From Fervidifonticultor_A tertius (GTDB lineage Bacteria; Sysuimicrobiota; Sysuimicrobiia; Sysuimicrobiales; Humicultoraceae), in NCBI GenBank assembly GCA_031459235.1, contig JAVKIY010000004.1:16179-80178 (forward strand): a stretch of DNA of 64,000 nt, given 5' to 3'. This document shows positions 39,751 to 48,671 of this stretch, one piece after another; position 1 is the stretch's first letter; each line of letters opens with the position of its first letter. The translations under genes were made by a program, and so were the position numbers. The notes below the pieces were generated by a model that saw only the letters and a program-made list of their open reading frames with translations, did no database searches and had not been told where the DNA came from.

Positions 39751-40794
39751 GTGACGACCCGCACCGTCTGGTGGGAGGAAGGGACCGTGCGTCTGGTGGA
39801 CCAGACGCGCCTCCCGCACGAGACCGTGGTGGCCGTGTGCGCGACCGCCGCTGACGTCGCCTCAGCGATCCGGACCCTGCGCGTCCGGGGCGCGCCGGCG
39901 ATCGGCGTGACCGCTGCCTACGGGCTGGCGCTCGCCGCCTACCGCGCGGCGGAGGCCGGGGCAGATGCCCTCGCCGCGGTGGAGGCCGCCTCCGGCCTGC
40001 TGCGCGCCGCCCGGCCCACGGCGGTCAACCTCCGCTGGGCGGTGGACCGCCTGCTCGCGGTGGCGCGCGGGGCGCCGCGCGGCGCCGCGCTCGCGGAGCG
40101 CCTGCTGGCGGAAGCCGAGGCGATCGCGGCCGCCGACGTGGCGGCCAACCAGGCGATCGGCCGGCTCGGCGCCGCGATGATCGGGCATGGCGAGTGCATT
40201 CTGACCTACTGCCACACCGGGGGCCTGGCGACTGCCGGGTACGGCACGGCGTTCGGCATTCTCCGCGCCGCGCACGAGGCCGGACGGGGCATCCGCGTGG
40301 TGGCCTGCGAGACCCGGCCCGTTCTCCAGGGCGCCCGCCTGACCGCCTGGGAACTCCTCCAGCACGGAATCCCCGGGGTCCTGATCACCGACAACGTGGC
40401 CGGGAGCCTGATGGCCCGCGGCGAGGTGGACCGCGTGATTGTGGGCGCCGACCGCATCGCGCGCAACGGTGACGTCGCCAACAAGATCGGCACGTATGCG
40501 CTCGCGGTCCTGGCCCGCGCGCACGGTATCCCCTTCGTGGTGGCCGCGCCAACCTCCACGGTGGACCTGGCGACGCCCGACGGCGCGGCGATCCCCATCG
40601 AGGAGCGCGACGCCCACGAGGTCACGCACCTCGCCGGGGTGCGGGTCGCGCCCGAGGGCATCGCCGTGCGCAACCCCGCCTTCGACGTCACCCCGCACCG
40701 TCTGATCACCGCTATCGTCACGGAGGCCGGCGTGGCCGCGCCGCCCTACGACCGCAGCCTGGCCGCGCTGGCGGGCGCCGCGGTGGGGAGTTGA
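39751..40794 (+). CDS. mtnA: S-methyl-5-thioribose-1-phosphate isomerase
   Basis: MtnA converts methylthioribose-1-phosphate to methylthioribulose-1-phosphate in the methionine salvage pathway. The 347-residue protein has LRVRGAPAIGVTAAYG, the catalytic Cys in TYCHTGGLATAGYGTA, VACETRPVLQGARLTAWEL, and the catalytic Asp in VIVGADRIARNGDVANKIGTYALA. Related eIF2B-like proteins lack this pair, so MtnA is favoured. GTG 39751 is 20 bases after sepF. No other mtn genes are in the window. The GT2 gene starts one base after the stop codon. Confidence 0.92.
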   Translation: MTTRTVWWEEGTVRLVDQTRLPHETVVAVCATAADVASAIRTLRVRGAPAIGVTAAYGLALAAYRAAEAGADALAAVEAASGLLRAARPTAVNLRWAVDRLLAVARGAPRGAALAERLLAEAEAIAAADVAANQAIGRLGAAMIGHGECILTYCHTGGLATAGYGTAFGILRAAHEAGRGIRVVACETRPVLQGARLTAWELLQHGIPGVLITDNVAGSLMARGEVDRVIVGADRIARNGDVANKIGTYALAVLARAHGIPFVVAAPTSTVDLATPDGAAIPIEERDAHEVTHLAGVRVAPEGIAVRNPAFDVTPHRLITAIVTEAGVAAPPYDRSLAALAGAAVGS

Positions 40795-40795
40795 C

Positions 40796-42124
40796 GTGCC
40801 CAGGCGCAGCGCGGCGGCGCGGCACGCGATCCTGCTCGGGCTGGCCCTGGCCTGGGTCGCGCTGGTCGTGGACAGTATCACCTACCGGGACGCGCTCTGG
40901 TTCCGCTACTATGTCGTGAACCTGGCGTGGCTGCAGTACCTGTTCATGGGGCTCGCCGCGTTCGGCGCCGCGCTGCTGCTCGCGGGCGCGGTGGCGCGGG
41001 GCCCACGGCCGGGCCGCTGGCCGCACCCCCCCGCGGTGACCGTGGTCATCCCGGCGAAAGACGAGGTCGCGGTCATCGAGGGCGCGGTACGCGCCGCTTG
41101 CGCACAGGTCTACGACGGCGACCTCCAGGTGGTGGTGGTCGACGACTGGTCCACCGACGGCACCTCGGCGGTGCTCGAGCGGTTGCGCGCCGAGCTGCCC
41201 GTGGAGGTGGTGCGGACCCGGCCCGGCTCGCTCGGCAAGGCCGCGGCGCTCGCCGCCGGGGTCGCGGCGAGCCGCGGCGAGCTGATCGCGGTCTTCGACG
41301 CCGACGCGCGACCGGGGCCGCGCGTGATCGCCACCCTGGTGCCGCACCTGGCGGACCCGCGGGTCGGCGCGGTCCAGGGCCGGCGGCTCGTCCACAACGC
41401 GGGCCGCAACTGGCTCACGCGCGCTCAGGACGACGAGTACCGGGTCTTCACGACGCTCATGCAGCGGGCCCGGCAGGCGCTCGGTGGCTTTGTTCTGCTC
41501 GCCGGGAACGGGCTGATCGTCCGGCGATCGGCGCTCGCGGCGGTCGGCGGGTGGAACGAGGAGGCGCTGACCGAGGACGTGGACCTCAGCATCCGGCTCC
41601 ACCTGGCCGGCTGGGACGTCCGCTACTGCTACGAGGCGGAAATCTGGGAGGAAGGCGTCGTCACCCTGCGCGACCTGATCCGGCAGCGGGAGCGGTGGTT
41701 CGAGGGTGGGCTACTGTGCCTGGGCACCTACCTGCCGGAGATCGTCGGCGGGCGGCTCCCGCTGTTGCGGCGCGTAGACATGGTGTTCTTCCTGTCGGGA
41801 TCGATCCTGAGCACGCTCGCGCTGGTGACGGGCTACCTGTACATGCTGCTCGCGCTCGCGGTCGAGGTGGTGGTCTATCTGCAACTCCCCCGCGACGCGG
41901 TGATGATCGCCTCGGCGGCGGCAACGACCGCGCTCGCGGCGGCGGCGGCACGGGAGGTCGGCGTGCATCCGGTGCACCTGCTGGGCACCATCGCGCGGTG
42001 GAGCGTGTTCACGATGCACACGCTGCTGGTCGTGCCGCTCTCGATCCGTCGCTACGTCTACGCCGCGGTGACCGGGGCGCGCGACTGGCGCAAGACGGCG
42101 CACGAGGGCGTCCCGCCGCCGTAG
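40796..42124 (+). CDS. Processive family 2 glycosyltransferase, membrane-bound
   Basis: The 442-residue protein has two N-terminal membrane helices, a GT2 domain and four to five C-terminal helices. GT2 motifs are VVIPAKDEVAVIEGAV, VVDDWSTDGTSAVLERL, FDADARPGPRVIATL, the acceptor-site TEDVDLSIRL and the processive-type RQRERWFEGG. This pattern fits cellulose/hyaluronan synthase-like enzymes and relatives such as IcaA. It may make an exopolysaccharide or a glycolipid. The GTG overlaps the end of mtnA closely. It is convergent with a GT4 gene 11 bases away. Confidence 0.85.
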   Translation: MPRRSAAARHAILLGLALAWVALVVDSITYRDALWFRYYVVNLAWLQYLFMGLAAFGAALLLAGAVARGPRPGRWPHPPAVTVVIPAKDEVAVIEGAVRAACAQVYDGDLQVVVVDDWSTDGTSAVLERLRAELPVEVVRTRPGSLGKAAALAAGVAASRGELIAVFDADARPGPRVIATLVPHLADPRVGAVQGRRLVHNAGRNWLTRAQDDEYRVFTTLMQRARQALGGFVLLAGNGLIVRRSALAAVGGWNEEALTEDVDLSIRLHLAGWDVRYCYEAEIWEEGVVTLRDLIRQRERWFEGGLLCLGTYLPEIVGGRLPLLRRVDMVFFLSGSILSTLALVTGYLYMLLALAVEVVVYLQLPRDAVMIASAAATTALAAAAAREVGVHPVHLLGTIARWSVFTMHTLLVVPLSIRRYVYAAVTGARDWRKTAHEGVPPP

Positions 42125-42135
42125 CCCGGCGCGCG

Positions 42136-43122
42136 CTAGATGACGCGCGCGTAGAGGTCCCGCAGCCGCCGCCCCACGACCTCGATCGAGTGCGCTTCGG
42201 CGAACCGCCGGGCCTGCGCGCCCAGGTGGGCCCGGAGCTCGGGCGAGCCCACCAAGCGGGCCAGCCGCTCGCTGAGCCCGTCCGGGTCAGCGGCCATCAG
42301 GCAGTTCACGTTGTCGACAAACCGGCCCGCGAAGCATTCGGCGTCCCGGAGCACCAGCGGCTGGCCCGCGGCCGCCGCCTCGAGCACGGCGATGCCCTCG
42401 TTCTCCACGGCGCTCGGGAAGAGGAAGACGTCCCCGGCGGCGTAGGCCTCGGTGACGTTCTCCACGTAGCCGGGGAACCGCACGTTCGGGGGCGCCTCCT
42501 CGATCACGCGCAGCGTCTCGGGCTTCACCGCGCGGTGGATGCGGCCGAACCACACGAACGTGAGTTCGGGGAAACGCCGCGCGACCTCGCAGAACACGTC
42601 CACGCCCTTGCGCAGCAGGACGAGCCCGACCGCGAAGACCACAACGCCCGCCAGACGGTATCGCCCGCGGCCGAGGGACCGCGCGCGCCGCAGCGAGGCG
42701 AACCGGCGCAGGTCCACGCCGTTGCTCACGATCTCCACCGGCCGGTCCACCCCGTGGCGCCGGAGCACCGCCTGCGTGTAAGCGGTCGGGGTGACCACCA
42801 CGTCGGCTTTGTTGTAGAAGCGCGTGAGCAGCCGGCCCAGGGCAGGCGCCAGCACGTCGCTCATGACGAACGAGTTGGCGAAGTCCTCCGCCGTGGTGTG
42901 GCCGTGGATAACCACGGGGCGGATGCCCGCGTACCGCTCGGCCAGATAGAACGAGCGCGGGCCGATCGCCTCGAGGTGGAGGACGTCGAACGGCCCGTCC
43001 GGGTCGCTGGTGACCTCGACGCCCGCCCGGCGCAGCGCGCGCAGGTGGTTCTCGTACGCCTGGCGGATGCCGCTGCTCCACGAGGCGCTCGCCTGGTGCT
43101 CGCTGTAGAGGCAGACTCTCAC
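42136..43122 (-). CDS. Family 4 glycosyltransferase (GT-B)
   Basis: The 328-residue protein opens with MRVCLYSEHQASASWSSGI. A segment DVLHLEAIGPRSFYLAERY, then VVTPTAYTQAVLRRHGV and VEIVSNGVDLRRF follow. The C-terminal lobe has GLVLLRKGVDVFCEVARRFPELTFVW and the nucleotide-sugar site FLFPSAVENEGIAVLEAAAAGQPLVLRD with the ExxxxxxxE spacing. It resembles lipid or polysaccharide glycosyltransferases such as diacylglycerol glucosyltransferases. The start is GTG at 43122; its promoter region is shared divergently with the ileS leader. Acceptor and donor are unknown. Confidence 0.83.
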   Translation of the reverse strand: MRVCLYSEHQASASWSSGIRQAYENHLRALRRAGVEVTSDPDGPFDVLHLEAIGPRSFYLAERYAGIRPVVIHGHTTAEDFANSFVMSDVLAPALGRLLTRFYNKADVVVTPTAYTQAVLRRHGVDRPVEIVSNGVDLRRFASLRRARSLGRGRYRLAGVVVFAVGLVLLRKGVDVFCEVARRFPELTFVWFGRIHRAVKPETLRVIEEAPPNVRFPGYVENVTEAYAAGDVFLFPSAVENEGIAVLEAAAAGQPLVLRDAECFAGRFVDNVNCLMAADPDGLSERLARLVGSPELRAHLGAQARRFAEAHSIEVVGRRLRDLYARVI

Positions 43123-43187
43123 GAGCGTTCCGGTTCGCCGCGATGGGGCCTGTGGAGAGGGTTCGGGCCACGCCCGCGCGTCCCTGC

Positions 43188-43217
43188 TGGACGCTGCGCG
43201 CGCCGCCGTGGTACACT
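43188..43217 (+). promoter_or_regulatory. Promoter of the ileS T-box transcript
   Basis: TGGACG (43188-43193) and TACACT (43212-43217) are separated by 18 bases; both match consensus at four to five positions. Transcription from about 43224 would produce a 279-base leader, a normal T-box length. Confidence 0.5.
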
Positions 43218-43223
43218 ACGCCG

Positions 43224-43502
43224 GAACTGGCGAGGACGGGGACGGAGCCGTGCGCGGCCGCAAGCGAGCCGGGAGGGCGGTGCGAGCCCGGCGGGCGCGA
43301 GCGGTTTCCCATCACCCCCGAGCCGCGGCCCGAGCAGGAACGCTTGCCAGGCGCCGCCGGGACGCTCCCCCGTCATCGGGAGCCGAGTGCCGGCCGCGGT
43401 CACCCGGCCGGAACGAGGGTGGAACCACGGGCAGCGCCCGTCCCTTGGGGGCGGGCGCTGCCCGCGTTCGCGCACCACGACGGTCGAGGGAGGACAGTCG
43501 GC
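43224..43502 (+). promoter_or_regulatory. T-box leader sensing tRNA-Ile, upstream of ileS
   Basis: The conserved T-box core GAGGGTGGAACCACGGG lies at 43415-43431; its TGGA bulge pairs with the free CCA end of uncharged tRNA. A competing 12-base-pair hairpin follows directly (43429-43440 with 43452-43463). An Ile codon ATC at 43311-43313, in a purine/pyrimidine loop of the 5' arm, is the likely specifier. No U tract follows the hairpin. The ribosome site AGGGAGGA (43487-43494) lies outside the stem, so the mode (termination or translation) is unclear. No competing gene explains the 380-base gap. Confidence 0.88.
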
Positions 43503-46500
43503 ATGACCCGCTTTGCGCCGCTGCCCGCGAAGGTGGATTTCCCCGGGCTCGAGCGCGAGATTCTCGCTTGGTGGCGCGAGCAGCAGATCGTCGCGCGCTA
43601 TCTCCGCCGCAACGAGACCGCCGCGCAGCGGTTCTCCTTCCTCGACGGCCCGATCACGGCCAACAACCCGATGGGGATTCACCACGCGTGGGGCCGGACC
43701 TACAAGGACCTGGTACAGCGCTACAAGACGATGCGCGGCTACCGGCAGCGCTATCAGAACGGCTTCGACGGGCAGGGGTTGTGGGTCGAGGTCGAGGTCG
43801 AGAAGGAGCTCGGCTTCAAGAGCAAGCGGGACATCGAGACCTACGGCGTCGCCCCGTTCGTCGAGCTGTGCAAGGCGCGCGTGATGCGGTTCGCGGACAT
43901 CATCACGCAGCAGTCCCAGCGTCTGGGCTACTGGATGGACTGGGACCGTTCCTACCACACGCTGGCCGACGAGAACAACTACACGATCTGGCACTTCCTG
44001 AAGCGGTGCTGGGAACGCGGGATGATCTACAAGGGCCACGACGTCATGCCGTGGTGCCCGCGCTGCAGTACCGGCATCTCCGAGCACGAGATCGTCACCG
44101 AGGGCTACCGCGAGATCACCCACCCCGGCCTGGTCGTGCGCCTGCCGCTGCTGGAGGAGCCCGGGCGCGCGCTCCTGGTGTGGACGACCACACCCTGGAC
44201 GCTGACGAGCAACGTGGCCGCCGCCGTGCACCCGGCGCTGGCCTACGCGCGCGTCCGCCAGGGCGACGAGGAGTTCTACCTGGCCACCGGCGCGCTGGGC
44301 GTGCTGGCCGGCCCCTACCGCGTGCTGGAGACCCTGCCCGGTGCGGCGCTCGTGGGCCGGCGCTATCGCGGCCCGTTCGACGACCTGCCGGTGCAGCAGG
44401 GCATCGAGCACCGGGTCATCCCGTGGGACGAGGTGAGCGCCGCCGAGGGCACGGGCATCGTGCACATCGCGCCCGGCTGCGGCGCCGAGGACTTCGGGCT
44501 TGGCAGGGTCCACGGGCTGCCGGTGCTCGCCCCGCTGGACGAGTTCGGTGTCTTCGTGGACGGTTACGGCTGGCTGGCGGGACGCATGGTCTACGAGGTG
44601 GCGGGGCCGGTCGCGGATGACCTGCGGCGGCGCGGGCTGCTCTACCGCGCCGACCCCTACACCCACCGCTACCCGGTCTGCTGGCGCTGCGGGAGCGAGC
44701 TGATCTTCCGCCTGGTGGACGAGTGGTTCATCGCGATGGACCCGGTGCGCGAGGCCATGATGGCCGTGACCCGGCAGATCCGGTGGATCCCCGCGTTCGG
44801 GCTGGAGCGCGAGCTCGACTGGCTGCGCAACATGCACGACTGGATGATCAGCAAGAAGCGCTACTACGGCCTCGCCCTGCCCATCTACGAGTGCGCGTCC
44901 TGCGGGGCGTTCGAGGTGATCGGGTCGAAGGACGAGCTGCGCGCGCGCGCCGTGGCGGGCTGGGAGCAGTTCGAGGGCCACTCGCCCCACCGGCCGTGGA
45001 TCGACGCGGTGACGATCCGCTGCCGCGCCTGCGGCGCCTCGGTGCCACGGATCAGCGACGTGGGCAACCCCTGGCTGGACGCTGGGATCGTGCCGTTCTC
45101 CACCCTGCTCGACCCGGCGACCGGCGGGGTATCCTACCTGGAGGACCGCCGGTACTGGCGCGACTGGTTCCCCGCCCACTTCATTACCGAGGCGTTTCCC
45201 GGGCAGTACCGGAACTGGTTCTACGCGCTGCTGGTGATGAGCACCGTGCTGGAGAACCGGCCGCCCTTCGAGGTCTGCCTCGGCCATGCCATGGTCCGGG
45301 ACGAGCGGGGCCGGGAGATGCACAAGTCGTGGGGCAACGCGATCGAGTTCGAGGAGGCGGCCGAGCGCATCGGCGCCGACGTGGTGCGCTGGTTGTATGC
45401 GACGCAGAACCCGGCGCAGAACGTGAACTTCGGCTACGGGCCGGCCGACGACGTCCGACGCCGGTTCGTGCTGCCGTGGTGGAACGTCTACGCGTTCTTC
45501 GTCACCTACGCGTCGCTGGAGGCGCTCGACTTCGCCCGGCTGGCCGCCGAGGCGCCGCCGCTGCGGCTGCTGGACCGCTGGATTCTCTCGCGCGCCTGTG
45601 GCTTGGTGGCGACCATGCGCGAGCGTCTCGACGACTACGACATCGCTGGCGCCGCGCGGCCCGCGGAGGCGTTCGTGGACGAGCTGTCCACCTGGTACGT
45701 CCGCCGCAGCCGCCGGCGGTTCTGGAGGAGCGGGGACGACGCGGACAAGCGCGCCGCGTACTACACGCTCTATCATGTGCTGCGCACACTGGCGACCGCG
45801 CTCGCGCCCTTCGTGCCCTTCATGGCCGAGGCGATCTACCAGAACCTGGTGCGGCCGGTCGAGCCCGACGCACCGGAGAGCGTACATCTCTGCACGTACC
45901 CCGAGCCCGACCCGGCCCGCCGCGACCCGGAGCTCGAGGCGCGCATGGACGCGGTGCGCGCGCTGGTGGCGCTCGGCCGGGCGGCGCGCGGCGCGGCGCG
46001 GGTGCGGGTGCGGCAGCCGCTTCCCGCGGTGCTCGTGGCGACCACCGACCGGCGGCTGCGAGAGGAGCCTGAGCTCGTGGACCTGCTGGCGGACGAGTTG
46101 AACGTCAAGCGGGTCGAGTTCGCGGACGAGATCGGCGAGGTCGTGACCTACGAGGTCAGGCCGCGTTTCGACCGGCTGGGGCCGAAGTACGGTGCGCGCG
46201 TGCAGGCCGTGGCGGCCGCGATCCGTCAACTCCCCGCCCGCCAGACCGCGGAGGCCATCGCCGCCGGCGGCCCGCTCGCGGTGCGGGTGGGCGGGGAGAC
46301 GCTCGCGCTCGAGCCCGACGACGTCGAGGTGCGGCTGCGGACCGCCCCGGGCTACGCAGCGGAGAGCAGCGGGGGCCACGTGGTGGTGCTGGAAACGACG
46401 ATCGACGAATCGCTGCGGCGCGAGGGCCAGGCGCGCGAGCTGGTTCACCACATCCAGCAGCTCCGGAAGGACCGGGGTCTGGAGGTCAGCGATCGGATCG

Positions 46501-46679
46501 CCCTCCACCTGGCCGGCGACGCCGGGCTCGAGGCGCTCCTGGCGGCGCATGGAGACTACATCCTGTCCGAGACGCTCGCCGTCCGGGTCGTGGTGGGGAC
46601 GGCCGCCCCGGCCGACGGCCGGGAGGTGAACCTGGACGGCACGGTCGTGCGTGTCGCCCTGGAGCGCGCGGGCACCTAA
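43503..46679 (+). CDS. ileS: Isoleucine-tRNA ligase
   Basis: The 1058-residue class I synthetase charges tRNA-Ile. The HIGH region reads PITANNPMGIHHAWGRTYKD (about residues 51-70) and the KMSKS loop reads REMHKSWGN (about 606-614), a known variant in one IleRS branch. The editing domain has VWTTTPWTLTSNVAAAVHP and ends near HIAPGCGAEDFG. Zinc-type Cys pairs occur at WCPRCST, CWRCG and CASCG...CRACG. Start ATG 43503 has AGGGAGGA at the correct distance. The Ile-type T-box upstream supports the specificity. The C-terminal domain resembles type 2 IleRS. Confidence 0.93.
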   Translation: MTRFAPLPAKVDFPGLEREILAWWREQQIVARYLRRNETAAQRFSFLDGPITANNPMGIHHAWGRTYKDLVQRYKTMRGYRQRYQNGFDGQGLWVEVEVEKELGFKSKRDIETYGVAPFVELCKARVMRFADIITQQSQRLGYWMDWDRSYHTLADENNYTIWHFLKRCWERGMIYKGHDVMPWCPRCSTGISEHEIVTEGYREITHPGLVVRLPLLEEPGRALLVWTTTPWTLTSNVAAAVHPALAYARVRQGDEEFYLATGALGVLAGPYRVLETLPGAALVGRRYRGPFDDLPVQQGIEHRVIPWDEVSAAEGTGIVHIAPGCGAEDFGLGRVHGLPVLAPLDEFGVFVDGYGWLAGRMVYEVAGPVADDLRRRGLLYRADPYTHRYPVCWRCGSELIFRLVDEWFIAMDPVREAMMAVTRQIRWIPAFGLERELDWLRNMHDWMISKKRYYGLALPIYECASCGAFEVIGSKDELRARAVAGWEQFEGHSPHRPWIDAVTIRCRACGASVPRISDVGNPWLDAGIVPFSTLLDPATGGVSYLEDRRYWRDWFPAHFITEAFPGQYRNWFYALLVMSTVLENRPPFEVCLGHAMVRDERGREMHKSWGNAIEFEEAAERIGADVVRWLYATQNPAQNVNFGYGPADDVRRRFVLPWWNVYAFFVTYASLEALDFARLAAEAPPLRLLDRWILSRACGLVATMRERLDDYDIAGAARPAEAFVDELSTWYVRRSRRRFWRSGDDADKRAAYYTLYHVLRTLATALAPFVPFMAEAIYQNLVRPVEPDAPESVHLCTYPEPDPARRDPELEARMDAVRALVALGRAARGAARVRVRQPLPAVLVATTDRRLREEPELVDLLADELNVKRVEFADEIGEVVTYEVRPRFDRLGPKYGARVQAVAAAIRQLPARQTAEAIAAGGPLAVRVGGETLALEPDDVEVRLRTAPGYAAESSGGHVVVLETTIDESLRREGQARELVHHIQQLRKDRGLEVSDRIALHLAGDAGLEALLAAHGDYILSETLAVRVVVGTAAPADGREVNLDGTVVRVALERAGT

Positions 46680-46776
46680 ACCTCGATCCCGGCTCGCAGG
46701 CTTGTCAGCGGTAGGGGCGACGAGTAAGATAGGGGCGGCTTTTCGACCGAACGCGTGTGTGGAGGGGATGAGGGTC

Positions 46777-47370
46777 ATGCCCAGCAGGTCTGCCGGACGG
46801 TCGGGAAAGGCCCGAGGTGGGTCGGCTCGCCCGGCGGCGACCAGGAAGGCCCGAACCGGGGCGGCCCGGCCCAGCGCCCGCAAAGCGGCGCGGCCACGGT
46901 CAGGCCCGGCCCGGCCGGCCCGGCCCGGCCGGGCGCTCAAGAGCCGGCTGAGGCCCGCGGCGCCCGCCCGGCCGGCGGTGAAGACGCGGCCGCTGACCAA
47001 GCGTGAGCTCGAGGAGTTCCGCCGCCAGCTCGAGGCCGAGCGTGACCGGCTGAGCGCCGAGCTGGAGGCGATGGAGGAGCACCTGCCCGAGGTGGAGCAG
47101 GTCAGCGTGGACGCGAGTGGCGGCTACGACGAGGACCTGGCGGACGTCGCGAGCGACACGTTCGAGCGCGAGAAGGGCATCGCCATCGAAAACAGCGTCC
47201 AGGACCTGTTGCAGCAGGTCGAGGAGGCGCTGGAGCGCATCGACCAGGGGACTTTCGGCATCTGCGAGGCGTGCGGATCGCCGATCCACCCGGAGCGGCT
47301 GCGGGCGCTGCCCTACGCGCGGCTGTGCATCGACTGCAAGGCGCGGGAAGAGCAGGCGATCCCCCGATAG
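46777..47370 (+). CDS. TraR/DksA family zinc-finger protein
   Basis: Proteins of this family bind RNA polymerase or have unknown roles (YteA-like in Firmicutes). The 197-residue protein has a basic, low-complexity N-terminus rich in Arg, Ala and Pro (about 1-70). A coiled-coil segment LTKRELEEFRRQLEAERDRL follows, then the C4 zinc finger CEACGSPIHPERLRALPYARLCIDC near the C-terminus. ATG 46777 is nine bases after GGAGGGG; ATG 46768 is too close to it. The GGCCC-rich repeats at 46895-46935 encode part of the basic tail. It lies 98 bases after ileS and just before lspA. Confidence 0.85.
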   Translation: MPSRSAGRSGKARGGSARPAATRKARTGAARPSARKAARPRSGPARPARPGRALKSRLRPAAPARPAVKTRPLTKRELEEFRRQLEAERDRLSAELEAMEEHLPEVEQVSVDASGGYDEDLADVASDTFEREKGIAIENSVQDLLQQVEEALERIDQGTFGICEACGSPIHPERLRALPYARLCIDCKAREEQAIPR

Positions 47371-47387
47371 CCGCGCCGTCCCCGCAA

Positions 47388-47858
47388 GTGCCGGCGACGC
47401 GCGGGTGGCGCGTGCTGGCCGGCGCCGCGGCGGTGTTCGTGGCCGATCAGGCTGCGAAGGCGGCCGTGCTCGCCTGGGTGCCCATGGGGACTACCCGGCC
47501 GATCCTGCCCGGCGTGCTCAGTCTCTCGCCGGTCGCCAACACCGGCGTCGCGTTCGGTTTGCTGCCCGGGTTGCCGCCGGTCGTCGCCGTGCTCGCCGCC
47601 TTGAGCCTGTTCGCCGCCCTTCTCTACAACAGGTCCGGCCGACCCGGCACGCGCGTCTGGGCGACCGGTATCGCCCTGATGGTCGGCGGCGCGGCGGCGA
47701 ACCTGCTCGACCGTCTCCGGCTCGGGTACGTGATCGACTACCTGGACCTGCACGTCTGGCCTGTCTTCAACGCGGCGGACGCGGCCATCGTCGTCGGGGC
47801 GGGTGCGCTGGTCGTCGCGCTCGCACGCGAGGAGCGCCGCGCGGATTCTCGGAGGTGA
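47388..47858 (+). CDS. lspA: Lipoprotein signal peptidase
   Basis: LspA removes signal peptides from diacylated prolipoproteins in the membrane. The 156-residue protein has four membrane helices with FVADQAAKAAV, VANTGVAFGLL, NLLDRLRLGYVIDYLDL and FNAADAAIVVG; the last two hold the catalytic Asp pair. GTG 47388 is the first in-frame start after the preceding gene and gives normal length. It is followed by the Lgt homologue, so the two lipoprotein maturation steps are encoded together. Its stop overlaps the GGAGGTG that serves lgt. Confidence 0.93.
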   Translation: MPATRGWRVLAGAAAVFVADQAAKAAVLAWVPMGTTRPILPGVLSLSPVANTGVAFGLLPGLPPVVAVLAALSLFAALLYNRSGRPGTRVWATGIALMVGGAAANLLDRLRLGYVIDYLDLHVWPVFNAADAAIVVGAGALVVALAREERRADSRR

Positions 47859-47862
47859 TGGC

Positions 47863-48657
47863 GTGCGGCCGGTGCTGTTCGACCTCTTCGGCGTAATCCC
47901 GGTCTCGTCGTTCGGTGTCTTCCTCCTGCTCGGGTTCTTCGCCGGCATTACCATCGCCCGCCGCACCGCGCGCGAGCGGCTCGACCTGGACCCCAACCAG
48001 GTGCTCGACCTCTCGCTCTACCTGATCATCGCGGGCATCGTCGCGGGCCGGCTCGGGTTCATCGTGGCGAACCCCGAGGCGTTCCTCACAGACCCGGCGC
48101 GCATGCTCACGCTCTGGCGCGACGGCGGGCTCACCTACTACGGGGCGCTGCTCGGGGGGCTCTGGCTGGCGTGGGCGTTCGCGCAGCGCTGGCGGGTCGC
48201 CTTCGGTGCGCTCGCCGACGCCTACGCGCCCGCGCTGATCGCCGGCTACGCGGTGGCGATGATCGGCGCGTTGCTCCACGGGCTCTTCGTCGGCCGCCCC
48301 ACGGGCGTGCCCTGGGCAATGGAGCTGTTCCTCGAGCGCCGGCACCCGGCGCCGCTCTACCTGCTCGCGGCCGCCGCGGGCATCCTGGCGATCCTGCGGG
48401 CACAGCGCCACCGCGATCTCCCACCGGGCACGCTGTTGGCGCTGGCCGTGCTGCTGCAGTCGGTGGCGCGGTTCGCGGTGGACGTCTTCGTGGACGCGCC
48501 GGCGGTGCTGGGGCCGCTGACCGCCGGGCAGGTGGCGAGCGGGGTGGCGGTGCTGGTGTGCGCCGTCGTGCTGGTCCGGCTACAGCGCCGTGCGCCGCAG
48601 GCCGCCGAGCCTCCCGCCGGGCCGCCACCCGAGCCGCCGTCCGAGGTACCGGCGTAG
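47863..48657 (+). CDS. lgt: Lgt-family prolipoprotein diacylglyceryl transferase, altered signature
   Basis: Lgt attaches diacylglycerol to the lipobox Cys. The 264-residue protein with about seven membrane helices aligns well at GRLGFIVANPEAFLTDPARMLTLWRDGGLTYYGALLGG and at PTGVPWAMELFLERRHPAPLYLL. Positions regarded as essential in the E. coli enzyme look changed. The His of the (S/T)FHGG motif is Tyr (TYYGA), and the GRxGNFxNG block reads AMIGALLHG, without its Arg and Asn. A Glu after LY is missing as well. GTG 47863 follows GGAGGTG by five bases. Given the lspA neighbour it may still be the working enzyme of this lineage, or a paralogue. Confidence 0.78.
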   Translation: MRPVLFDLFGVIPVSSFGVFLLLGFFAGITIARRTARERLDLDPNQVLDLSLYLIIAGIVAGRLGFIVANPEAFLTDPARMLTLWRDGGLTYYGALLGGLWLAWAFAQRWRVAFGALADAYAPALIAGYAVAMIGALLHGLFVGRPTGVPWAMELFLERRHPAPLYLLAAAAGILAILRAQRHRDLPPGTLLALAVLLQSVARFAVDVFVDAPAVLGPLTAGQVASGVAVLVCAVVLVRLQRRAPQAAEPPAGPPPEPPSEVPA

Positions 48658-48671
48658 GCGCCGACAGGTCA

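Noticed and set aside
46895..46935. GGCCC-type tandem repeat
   Set aside because: Low-complexity coding sequence for the Arg/Pro/Ala-rich tail of the TraR/DksA-like protein; no separate repeat element.
43119..47000. Open frame of 1293 codons on the minus strand, the longest frame in the window
   Set aside because: It is antisense to ileS, which has all synthetase motifs and a T-box. The minus frame is an artefact of GC-rich third positions and encodes Arg/His/Val-rich nonsense.
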